This document shows, piece after piece, positions 18,219-26,572 of a stretch of DNA of 64,000 nt (position 1 is its first letter; each line of letters begins with the position of its first letter). The notes below the pieces were generated by a model that was not told the DNA's origin, made no database searches, and saw only the letters and a program-made list of their open reading frames with translations. Location of the stretch: assembly GCA_034521715.1 (NCBI GenBank), contig JAXHLY010000013.1, positions 222,701 through 286,700 on the forward strand. Direction: 5' to 3'. The position numbers and the translations under genes are program-made. Source of the stretch: Methylohalomonas sp034521715 (lineage in GTDB: Bacteria; Pseudomonadota; Gammaproteobacteria; Methylohalomonadales; Methylohalomonadaceae).

Positions 18219-18695
18219 TGAATAGTAAATAGTGATTGGTGATTGGTTAATTGGTTAAGCGGTGCTTGGAGTATGGTTGTGGAAGCGGATTGCAATCTGC
18301 GATTGATATAGCAGGATTTATCGCCGATACAATCGGCTCCCACAATATTCTATACGTGGGAGCAGTGACACCGCCGCGAATTTGCCGTTATTGCGAGCAT
18401 GGTGAAGCAATCCATATAATGCAGCCCGTACTGGTTTGCCAATATTTTTCAGGGCCTTATACGCCTGAATGACCGGAGCAATGTCAGCCTGTGATATTGA
18501 AATCAGCAAAGTGGACACTGCGGATAATCACTGTTTAGGCAGCATATGTATCGTTGACCTAATGCGTTGGCAACTCAAAAAATGTTGTCTGCCAGATAGA
18601 TCTGCGGTTCGGAATTCACCTGGGACCAATGGTAGAGGATTTGCAGAATGGTACGGGATTCGCCTCCCCCGATGGGCCTAATTTCATCAGACAAA
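18219..18695. repeat. Spacer with REP-like palindromes
   Basis: This 477-bp spacer has no convincing gene. It begins with AT-rich GTGATTGGTTAATTGGTTAA sequence. An imperfect palindrome spans 18278-18344: TGTGGAAGCGGATTG on the left pairs with CAATCGGCTCCCACA on the right. A second dispersed-repeat-like stretch, TTATTGCGAGCATGGTGAAG, follows at about 18386. From about 18480 the DNA leads into the EamA gene; I see no attC-type site on this side. Confidence 0.5.
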
Positions 18696-19602
18696 ATGGT
18701 GACTCTGAGTACCACGTTCGTGGTACTCGCGGCACTATGCTGGGGGCTATCAGGCGGGATCGGCGGCATTCTCACGGCCCAGGGCTGGGACCCGTTCGTG
18801 GTGTCGTTCTACCGGGGCGCGATCGGGCTGTTGTTCGTTCTCGTCTGGCTGGCGTTGCGCCCGCGCGGCAGCGGATTGGCAAGTCGCCGATTATGGTTCT
18901 GGTCGGCGATCGCCGGTGTCGGCGTAGCTGGCAACTTCGCTTTCTATTTCGTGAGCATCGCGGAGGGCAGTGTCGCGGTTGCGGCGACCCTGATGTACTG
19001 CGCACCGGTGTTCGTCTATCTCGTGTCCTTCACACTCAAGCTCGAAAGACCCACTCCGCTTCAAGTGGGCCGCGATCGCGATGGTAATGCTTGGCGTCGT
19101 GCTGCTTACAGGTATTTACGATATTGGAGCGGGCGGCGTCACGCCGATCGCCGCCGGCGCCGGGCTGCTTTCCGGGCTGTCCTATGCGGTATTTATTTTC
19201 GGCTTCAAGTATGCGGCACCGCACGGCAGCCCGCAGGCGATTCTCGTGATCGCGTTCGCGGCACTCGTCACCATACTCATCTGGCCGGGCGATGCCGACC
19301 AGACCGTGGCAGTGCTGAGCACGCCGAGTTGGCCACTGTTCGCCGTGCTCGGGGTGCTTGGCGCCGGATTGTCGTTCATTCTCTATATCGTCGGCCTGAA
19401 CCATACCGCGCCGGCTGTGGCGTCGATCGTGGCGATGGTCGAGCCGGTCACCGCGTCGCTGTTCGGCGTCGTGGTTTTACATGAAAGCCTGGCTGCACTA
19501 CAGATTGTCGGCATGGGACTGATTCTGCTTACAGTGACTGCACTGAGCATATATTCAAGCGCTCACAATGAATCTGTTACGACTATACCACTAGCTGAGT
19601 AG
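18696..19602 (+). CDS. EamA/DMT-family transporter, one frameshift
   Basis: A drug/metabolite-superfamily permease of about 302 residues with ten predicted helices in two EamA repeats. Repeat 1 begins MVTLSTTFVVLAALCWGLSG and continues FYRGAIGLLFVLVWLAL. Repeat 2 carries GLLSGLSYAVFIFGFKYAA and ASIVAMVEPVTASLFGVVVL, the usual PExx motif in the ninth helix. A shift near 19055 (around CTTCAAGTGG) separates the halves; the corrected reading is LERPTPLKWAAIAMVMLG. The ATG at 18696 gives a normal family N-terminus. The gene is followed 74 bp later by an attC site, so it may have been acquired as an integron cassette. The substrate is unknown. Confidence 0.82.
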
Positions 19603-19676
19603 CGCTTGGGTCTGGAATCGCGCCTGTTCGATAACTGTTTTTCGAGAAATTGCGCCTGCGGAGTCAGGGACATGCC

Positions 19677-19748
19677 GTCTAACAAGTGGTTGCAGGTGAC
19701 GTCAGACCCGCTGCGCGTGCCAGCCGCATCTGAACCACGGCGTTAAAT
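19677..19748 (+). other. attC-like integron recombination site
   Basis: A 72-bp imperfect inverted repeat with both core sites matching consensus: GTCTAAC (RYYYAAC) at 19677-19683 and GTTAAAT (GTTRRRY) at 19742-19748. The inner arms pair as GTGGTTGCAG with CTGAACCAC, leaving one unpaired G in the left arm, as expected for the extrahelical base that sets strand choice in attC sites. It lies at the 3' end of the EamA gene in cassette orientation. No integrase or second site is visible in the window. Confidence 0.75.
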
Positions 19749-19756
19749 GACTTCCG

Positions 19757-20349
19757 CTAATTCTTTCCCCATAACTCCTCCAGTCGTGCATCACGGCCGC
19801 ATCGATAGCGGTAGAATTTATACCGAACTGGATTTTTCTCGTAATAATCCTGATGATAGTCCTCGGCCGGATAGAAGCTGTTGTTTAGTGGTTCAATTTT
19901 CGTTGTTACTGTCCCCTCGAACGACTTGTTTTTCTCCAGTTCCGCCTTGCTGGCTTCGGCCAGGCGTTTCTGTTCCGACTCGTGATAGAAGATAGCCGGG
20001 CGGTAGGGCTCGCCCCGATCGCAGAACTGGCCGTCGGCATCGGTGGGATCGGTTTACCGGCCAGTAGACGTCGAGCAATTCCGCGTAAGTGATTGTGTCC
20101 GGATCATAGGTAATCTGGACGACCTCGACATGACCGGTGCCGCCGGCCGACACCTGTTCATAGGTCGGGTTTTCAACATGCGCCGGCATAGCCGGAAATG
20201 GTTTCGATAACGCCGTCAAGTTTGTCGAACGGCGGCTCCATGCACCAGAAACATCCGCCGCCGAAGGTAGCCCTGGCGGTATCGGCACTGAAGCCGGAAA
20301 TGGGAAGGACACACAGGGCAGTTACGAGAATCAGTCGGTACAGTTGCAT
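19757..20349 (-). CDS. msrA: Peptide methionine sulfoxide reductase MsrA (exported type), frameshifted
   Basis: The N-terminus MQLYRLILVTALCVLPISG is a signal peptide, so this MsrA acts outside the cytoplasm. The catalytic motif is GGGCFWCMEPPFD, followed by HVENPTYEQVSAGGTGHVEV and, at the end, SFYPAEDYHQDYYEKNPVRY up to TAG at 19757. Shifts occur near 20190-20200, 20050 and 19910. Without them the protein would be about 197 residues, normal for a short MsrA. It stands convergent with the attC-flanked EamA gene. Confidence 0.82.
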
Positions 20350-20433
20350 GGAACAATGCTCCTCATCGAGTGCAGAATTGGACCATCTCTTGTGCGGTCA
20401 GTTGCCAGTAAATTGGTGAATGGCCAAATTTGA

Positions 20434-20719
20434 TGGGGCAGGGTGTGCTGCGATTACCCCCATCCTTCCTTCCCCCGCAAGCGGGGGAAGAGATGAAGTG
20501 CGCTGGCGCGCTGCTGGTTATGCCCTCACTCTTTCTCTCTCCCAGAGGGAGGAGGACAAGGTGTGCTGCGCACTGTTGGTTGACTCAGCCCCCATCCTTC
20601 CTTTCCCCTCGAAGGGGGAAGGGACAAGGTGTGCTGCGCACTGTTGGTTATGGGCCCTCATCCTTCCTTCTCCCACGGGGAGAAGGGGCAGGGAATGCTT
20701 CGCATTGTTCGTGATGGGG
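20434..20719. repeat. Tandem array of about 66-bp hairpin repeats
   Basis: Four units plus a partial one: 20457-20522, 20523-20588, 20589-20652 and 20653-20719, with a leading fragment from 20434. Each unit has a CCCTCATCCTTCCTT-type arm, a hairpin whose stem differs but pairs with itself (CCCCCGCAAGCGGGGG; CTCTCCCAGAGGGAG; TTCCCCTCGAAGGGGGAA; TTCTCCCACGGGGAGAA), then GGTGTGCTGCGCACTGTTGGTT or a close variant. The stems covary between units. The array is convergent-side DNA between msrA and the kinase gene. Confidence 0.85.
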
Positions 20720-20720
20720 A

Positions 20721-22693
20721 CTATTCCTCGCTCATTTCACCGAGCTCGACCTCGGCAACGACCCGGAAACCGAAGTCGGAGCGGCTGCCGCGGGTGTCCT
20801 CGGTGCGGTTGGCCGAGCGCAGGTATTTCGGCGGTGAACTCCAGGAGCCGCCGCGTACGCCGGCCCGCCGGCGCATGGTCCGTCGAGCCGTTCGGCCCAG
20901 CAGTCGCTGGTGTATTCCCAGACATTGCCGAGGGTATCGTAAATACCAAAGGCATTCGGTTCATAGCTGCGAACGGATTCGGTAAAGATGGATTCATCGC
21001 GGCACGGGTGCGCGGACATGTTCGGGATCAGACTGGCGGTACGTTGATCGGCGACATTGGCATAGCGGCAGGCGTCGGCGGCAGTCGCCCCAGTAACGCG
21101 AGGTTTTTGTACCGGCGCGCGTGAAGTATTCCCATTCGGCCTCGGTGGGCAGGCGGTAGTCACGCCCGCTCTGGGTGGTTGACCAGATGGCATAGGCCTC
21201 GGCATCACGGCGGCTGACGCATACAACCGGTTCGTCGTCTCCCTGGGTATAGCCGGGATTGCGCCAGTTGAGACCGGCATACTGGTTCCAGACATCGGTG
21301 CGATGGTAGCAGCCGCCGGTCTGTTCGACCTCGGTGATATAGCCGCTGTCCTCGATGAATGTGCGGAACTGTTCAATGGTGATCTCGGTGCGGCTGACGG
21401 CGAATGCCTGCGGTATTGATATTGTTTGTTGGGGACCTTCATCGGCCTCGCAATCCTTTCCGTAGCCGGTCGATCCCATCAGATAACTGCCTGCTGGTAC
21501 GACCACCATGACTGGACCACGGCCGCCACCGAGCAGGGGATCGCGCAGCATCGGCAGTTGCGTGCCAACGCCGCGTTCGATGGCGTGGTATAGCCACCAG
21601 CCACCGGCCGTCATCGCGGCGAGTACTACGGCAGCGATGCCGGCATATTTCCTGAAATGCCCCTGACGGCCCGCGGTAGCCCGTCGTGCCGGCGCCGTGC
21701 CAGCATTCCCGGGTGCCGAATCAGACACCATTTGTGTCGACGGGCGTTCGGTGGGTGCCTCATCGCTGGGGAGCGCGATCGATGCAGGCCGGGCATCCGT
21801 ATCGAAGGAAAACATGGCGCGCCATTCGGCGATGGTCTGTGGCCGGTCCGCGGCCTTGAAGGCGAGTGCGGCATCAATGGCGCCGAGGAAGTCCGGGGAA
21901 AAACCGGGCGGACTGTATTCCAGCAGTGGCCGCAACGGATCCGGCCCGTCATGGTGGATGCTGATACTGCGCTGCATGGAGTCCACCGGTGCCTGGCCGC
22001 TGACGGCACGATAGAGGGTGGCGCCAAGGGCATAGATATCGGTCCATGGCCCCTGCGTTTCCTTGTCGCGGCTGTACTGTTCGATGGGCGCAAAGCCGGG
22101 CGATACCAGCATCGTCAGTGTCTGCCCGGCACTGCCGATGGCGTGACGGGCGGAACCGAAATCCAGCAGTACCGGGCCGTTGTCCTCACGGATGAAAATA
22201 TTGTCCGGCTTGATATCGCGATGAATGATGCGGCGGGCGTGGATGATATCCAGACCGTCGAACAGCGGCTGCAGCAGCCCGGCCGGTTGTTGCTCATCCG
22301 GTCGCAGTCCATGCTCAAGAACGCGCTGCAGACTCTGGCCGGCTTCATAGCGCATGACCATGTAGGCGGTATTGTTGGCTTCGAAAAAGGCTACAACGCG
22401 AATAATGGCGGGATGATCGAAGCCGGCCAGCAGCCTGGCCTGGTCCAGGAACCGCGACCGGCCCCATTCGAAGCGATCGCCATGGGTATCGGGAGATGGG
22501 ATGCACGGTGGCATCGCCCTCGCGCAATGCCAGTTCATTCGGCAGGTATTCCTTGATTGCAACCTGGATGTTCAGGTTGTTGTCACGTGGCGAGATCGGT
22601 AATGCCGAAACCGCCCTGGCCGAGTACCTTCAGTATCTGATACCACTGCAAGCGTGAGCCGGGCTTGAGTGCATTCCGATGCTGTTCTTCCAT
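20721..22693 (-). CDS. Ser/Thr protein kinase with C-terminal SUMF1 (formylglycine-generating-enzyme-like) domain, frameshifted
   Basis: A protein of about 657 residues anchored in the inner membrane. The kinase domain starts MEEQHRNALKPGSRLQWYQI with the glycine loop VLGQGGFGITDLA, the Lys in VAIKEYLP, the catalytic loop HRDIKPDNIFI and LLDFGSAR. One transmembrane helix (AGIAAVVLAAMTAGGWWLY) precedes the periplasmic SUMF1 domain: VPAGSYLMGSTGYGKDCEAD, YRLPTEAEWEYFTRAGT, GIYDTLGNVWEYTSDCW and VRGGSWSSPPKYLRSANR. The cysteine pair needed for formylglycine formation is absent near the C-terminus (SRSDFGFRVV), so a binding role is likelier than catalysis. Shifts lie near 22595, 22480, 21075 and 20850. 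Confidence 0.82.
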
Positions 22694-22794
22694 GTTGCGT
22701 ACTTTATGGAAAAGCCGCTGGCCGGGGAAGCGAAATGATCACCGGTTACCGTTATCGTAGCGGTGCCCGGGCTTGCGGAGCCTGGTATGTCACA

Positions 22795-22828
22795 CAAAAA
22801 AACGGCAACCCGGTTCCCGGATTGCCGT
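22795..22828 (-). terminator. Rho-independent terminator of the PilZ-like gene
   Basis: Read on the minus strand, CGGCAATCCGGGAACCGGGTTGCCG-type hairpin arms (CGGCAATCC and GGGTTGCCG) are followed by a run of eight T. It lies 29 bp after the stop at 22858. Confidence 0.85.
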
Positions 22829-22857
22829 GATATCTGGTACTACAAGGTAGTCAGTGA

Positions 22858-23316
22858 CTACAAGGAGGGGAAGGTCGCCGCAAATCTTTCCACCCAGGCC
22901 CGGGCAGTCGCCTCGTGGCCATTTTTCGGAACATCGTCATCGACATTCCGGCAATAGCATTCCATATGGCAGTACTGTTCAACGATGCGCAGGCGCGCGC
23001 CGTCATCTTCCGATTCCAGGCACAGGCCGACGTCATAGCCGTCGCTGGTTTCCCGCACCATGACGACCCGGCCGGCAAAGCATTCCTGCTGATCGCGTAC
23101 CGGGATGGTCAATTCGGCCCAGGTGCCGGGGCTGAGATGACGCCGACTGTGGCAGACGATGCCCATGCCGCGGCAGGGCCTTTTGTGCTGGCGCCACTGC
23201 TGCCAGGGCGGCAGTGGCCGTAATCCGTGGGGATAGATATCGGGATGGCGCAGAAAACCTGAGGCCCGGTGCTGAAACGGGCCGGATTGCTGGTCTACGG
23301 CGGTGTCGGTTTGCAT
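22858..23316 (-). CDS. PilZ-like domain protein
   Basis: A 152-residue cytoplasmic protein that resembles a PilZ domain: a basic RQHKRPCRGMGIVCHSRR region, then LSPGTWAELTIPV and the strands FAGRVVMVRETSDGYDVGLC. PilZ domains bind c-di-GMP through RxxxR and (D/N)xSxxG motifs; neither is canonical here, so binding is uncertain. The C-terminal ECYCR is unusual. The gene is a single unit with its own terminator and a 292-bp upstream region containing the second MITE copy. Confidence 0.55.
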   Translation of the reverse strand: MQTDTAVDQQSGPFQHRASGFLRHPDIYPHGLRPLPPWQQWRQHKRPCRGMGIVCHSRRHLSPGTWAELTIPVRDQQECFAGRVVMVRETSDGYDVGLCLESEDDGARLRIVEQYCHMECYCRNVDDDVPKNGHEATARAWVERFAATFPSL

Positions 23317-23489
23317 ACCCTGTCTCCCCGTGTGGCTAATGGCCAGACCGCTGATAAGCAGCCTCCCTATTTAATAGTCAATCAGGGAGATAAAATCAAG
23401 GCATTCAGCAAATTAGAGGATAATGTTGATTAATAAAATTAAAGTAATTATCTACTGATTATAAGTTAACTTCTTGAATTAAATAACTA

Positions 23490-23620
23490 AGGAAGCTCTG
23501 AATAATCCCCGCATGTCATTTCGACCAACGGGAGAAATCTTTAACTTATTGATTTACAAAGAGCTATTTGCACAAGGATTTCTCGCTGCGCTCGAAATGA
23601 CAAATTATTCAGAGCCTCCC
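23490..23620. mobile_element. MITE-like element, copy 2 (TA-flanked)
   Basis: A 131-bp element, inverted relative to copy 1. Terminal inverted repeats are AGGAAGCTCTGAATAAT (left) and GGGAGGCTCTGAATAAT (right, inward), flanked by TA at 23488-23489 and 23621-23622. 23487-23539 is identical to the reverse complement of 15110-15162, and 23577-23623 matches 14966-15012 at 46 of 47 positions. The interior is shorter and different from copy 1. Its right end overlaps the last codons of the LpxR-like gene. Confidence 0.85.
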
Positions 23621-24682
23621 TAAAAATCCGATCGTCAGTACGGTGTAGGACAGGCTTACGGAACCGAATTCGTGGCTGTCCTCCTGCTGGTCGAATTCCC
23701 GGGTCCGAAACACCTGGGTGTAGGACAGTTTCAGCCGCCGGTAGACCAGACTGACTCCCACGGCGAAATCGCCGACCAGCAGGTGCTTGTCGACGCTGTG
23801 GCTGTCGCTGAAGGTATTGCCGTCGAGAAAGATATTGCGCAATACCAGGTTGCCGGTGACCCCGGCGAACGCATGCAGGCTGAGCGGCGCGCTCTCCGAG
23901 AACCGCGGGTCGCTGCTGTCCACGGGGGCGTTGGTATCACCGCCGGGGCGGATGCGGGTACTGCCGAAATCCACCGGCACATTCCAGCCGATGCGTGCCT
24001 CCACCCCCGCTCCCGCATAGGTATGCACGTTACCGGCGCCGCCACCATAAAGGGAGATGATGTCGTAGCCGAAACGTTTCCACAGGTCTTGCTGCAGCAA
24101 CCGGTCCTTGTGTTCGGCAATGAGAATAATGCCGGGCTCGTTGTCGAGCTGGTTATCCCAGCCACGGGCGTCGGGAATATCTCGCAGGTCGTGGACGAAA
24201 TTCTGCGTTTCCTGGCCGAGGGCGGCGGGGCCGACGACACCGAGCTGGATTTCAAACGTATCGAGATCGTACTGGTCTTTGTTATGAAACGCGGCGGACA
24301 TGTATAGCCAGCCGGCATAGGGCTGGTCATCGGTGATCAAATCGGCCCGCTCTGTATCCTCCGGCGTAAAAATCTTCTGGCCCACGCCGAAGCCGATATT
24401 ACGCTGCAGCCCCGGTTCATTGATAAGCGGCAGGCTTTCCACCAGCGGCACCGCCCAGTCCGGCAGCTGGTCGCTGTCACGGTACTCCGTCAGATCCGGT
24501 GACATCCAGTTCAGCTGTATGCCGCTGGTATAGTTCTGGTCATTGTTGCCAAACAGGTCATTCTCGAACAGCACCGTAAAGGTCGCGGCATCACGGGGAT
24601 CGTAAGGAGCTCCTGCGGCCAGTGCACTATGTCCGAAGATCATCAGACCATAGAGCAATGCCTGCAGGCGTAGGGATAACAT
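23609..24682 (-). CDS. Lipid A deacylase LpxR family outer-membrane protein
   Basis: A 357-residue outer-membrane beta-barrel protein of the LpxR (DUF2219) family, which removes 3'-acyloxyacyl chains from lipid A. A signal peptide (MLSLRLQALLYGLMIFGHSA, cleaved near ALAAG) precedes FTVLFENDLFGNNDQNYTSG with the family Asn-Asp and Thr-Ser positions, then DDQPYAGWLYMSAAFHN. Alternating strands continue to SVSLSYTVLTIGF. The last three residues and the stop (GRL, TGA at 23609-23611) are supplied by the end of a MITE-like element, so the original C-terminus has been replaced. Enzyme activity is inferred from family only. Confidence 0.82.
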   Translation of the reverse strand: MLSLRLQALLYGLMIFGHSALAAGAPYDPRDAATFTVLFENDLFGNNDQNYTSGIQLNWMSPDLTEYRDSDQLPDWAVPLVESLPLINEPGLQRNIGFGVGQKIFTPEDTERADLITDDQPYAGWLYMSAAFHNKDQYDLDTFEIQLGVVGPAALGQETQNFVHDLRDIPDARGWDNQLDNEPGIILIAEHKDRLLQQDLWKRFGYDIISLYGGGAGNVHTYAGAGVEARIGWNVPVDFGSTRIRPGGDTNAPVDSSDPRFSESAPLSLHAFAGVTGNLVLRNIFLDGNTFSDSHSVDKHLLVGDFAVGVSLVYRRLKLSYTQVFRTREFDQQEDSHEFGSVSLSYTVLTIGFLGRL

Positions 24683-24886
24683 AAGATGTCCAGTTTGGGT
24701 TGGCGTTCAGGAGAATACCGTTCATTATCGTCATTTGCATTGATAATTGTGCCAACGGCATCGCGCCATGGGTGATTGATGGAAGAACGAAGTCGGTGGA
24801 TCTACTTCAGTGCCTCATCGCATTTGAGGTCTGCAGTGCCGAAGTCAAACATGTCGTTTAAAAGGCACTGCCTGCCGCCGGTGTCC

Positions 24887-26572
24887 CTAGCGCTGACTGT
24901 GTAACCGCCCGTCCCGCAATTCCAGCGTACGATCGGCCGGCGGCAGGGCCGTCGCTGCGTGACCGAAATACACGGCCGTGCGCCCTTGAAGCCAGTCATG
25001 CAGCCGCGCGCCGACGACCAGGGCGGTTGGTTCATCGACGCCGCTCAAGGGTTCATCCAGCAGCACCAGGGCGGGATCGCGCAGCAGCAGGCGGGCAAGC
25101 GTCAGGCGCCGGCCTTCGCCACCTGATATCCGGCGTCCGGATTCACCAATCCAGGTTTCCGTTCCGTTCGCCAGACGCAACACCCATTCATCCAGTGCCA
25201 CCACATGCAGGGCCTGCCACAATTCACTGTCCGTGGCCGCAGTGTTGGCGATGCGCAGGTTTTCGGCAATGCTGGCTTCAAACAAGTCACTGCGCTGGGT
25301 GAGATAAACCCGCTGCCGCGACAGTTCCACGGCGCTGATATTGATCATATCCATGTTGTGCACGAGTATCCTGCCCGCATCGGGCCGGCGCAGCCCGGCC
25401 AGCAGATCGGCCAGTGTTGACTTGCCGGCGCCGGATTCGGCAATGACAGCGACATGCTCGCCGGCGGCCACGGCCAGGTCGATATGTTCCAGTACCGGGT
25501 TTTCGGCACAGGGATAGCGGTAGCTGACCTCGGCAACACGGATATCAAACCTGCCCGGCAGCACGGCGGTTGAGGAAGATATCGGGTGCTGCTGGCTGGG
25601 GCGATGGAGTTCCGCGGTCAGTCGCCTGGCGGCTGAACGGGTGCTGCCATAATGAGTGAACGCCGCGGGCAGGACGAGATATGCCTCGGTCAGCGCCATT
25701 ACCGCCAGCGGCATCATGACGGCGCCGGCGGCGCTGAGGCCGGCAGTCTGATAGGCCAGCAGTCCCAGCCCCAGGGTGCCGGCAGCCAGTAGCTGCATCA
25801 CCAGCACAACCAGCGCATTACCGCTGGCCGTCTGCCGGCCGATGCGGTACTGGTTATCCAGCAGGCTCGATTCCTCAGCGCCGAGTATCCGGCGGTGATG
25901 TTCAAGGGTTCCGTAGGCGCAAAGCTCCGCCAGTCCCTGGAACTGTTCGATCAGGCGTACCCGCAGGTTCTCGGTCTGCTGCGGCAATTGTTCACTGTCC
26001 GTCAGCCCCCGCCGGGCCGCAACCAGCGTGGCCAGCAGCAGCAATAATCCGCCGCCGGCCAGTACGATCAGCCCGGCCAGGGGGACAAATACCGCCAGTA
26101 GTACGGCGACAGCCACTGTGCCCAGCAGTGCCACGGCGGGCGGTGCCAGCAGGCGCAGATACAGGTTATCGAGGGCATCGATATCGGTGGTAAGCCGGTT
26201 CAGCAGTATGCCGGAGCGCAGGCGCTCGAGGCTGATCGGATGCAGCCGGCTGAGTGCGGCGAAAACTCCGCCGCGCAGATCGGCGAGCAGCCGCAGCACG
26301 GTATCGTGGTTATAAAGCCGTTCGAAATAGCGCGCCACCGTACGCGCCAGGGCAAAAAAGCGGATGGCGCCGCCGGGGACGTAAACATCGAACATCGCCC
26401 GTACGCCACCGGCCCAGAGCACGGCGGTAACGGCAGTGGCAGCGATGAACCAGCCGGACAGGGCAAGCAGGCCGATGCCGGCGAGCAGTGTGGCCAGCAT
26501 CAGCCCGGCGCCCGCGGTCAGGCGCCAGCGCCGACCCGCCAGCAGGCGCAGATACGGCAGCAGTTCACGCAT
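24887..26572 (-). CDS. cydC: Thiol reductant ABC exporter subunit CydC
   Basis: A half-transporter of 561 residues with an N-terminal six-helix membrane domain and a C-terminal nucleotide-binding domain. Walker A is AESGAGKSTLADLLAG, the signature is ISGGEGRRLTLARLLLRDP and Walker B is ALVLLDEPLSG. CydDC exports glutathione/cysteine (or handles haem) and is needed to assemble cytochrome bd. The ATG at 26572 (MRELLPYLRLLAGRRW) overlaps the cydD stop by 8 bp; a start at 26626 is also open but lies inside cydD. Last gene of the cydABDC operon. Confidence 0.93.
   Translation of the reverse strand: MRELLPYLRLLAGRRWRLTAGAGLMLATLLAGIGLLALSGWFIAATAVTAVLWAGGVRAMFDVYVPGGAIRFFALARTVARYFERLYNHDTVLRLLADLRGGVFAALSRLHPISLERLRSGILLNRLTTDIDALDNLYLRLLAPPAVALLGTVAVAVLLAVFVPLAGLIVLAGGGLLLLLATLVAARRGLTDSEQLPQQTENLRVRLIEQFQGLAELCAYGTLEHHRRILGAEESSLLDNQYRIGRQTASGNALVVLVMQLLAAGTLGLGLLAYQTAGLSAAGAVMMPLAVMALTEAYLVLPAAFTHYGSTRSAARRLTAELHRPSQQHPISSSTAVLPGRFDIRVAEVSYRYPCAENPVLEHIDLAVAAGEHVAVIAESGAGKSTLADLLAGLRRPDAGRILVHNMDMINISAVELSRQRVYLTQRSDLFEASIAENLRIANTAATDSELWQALHVVALDEWVLRLANGTETWIGESGRRISGGEGRRLTLARLLLRDPALVLLDEPLSGVDEPTALVVGARLHDWLQGRTAVYFGHAATALPPADRTLELRDGRLHSQR

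Noticed and set aside
18254..18260. GTTAAGC as the upstream cassette boundary (GTTRRRY)
   Set aside because: No RYYYAAC partner or inverted-repeat arms lie upstream; a seven-base match alone is expected by chance.
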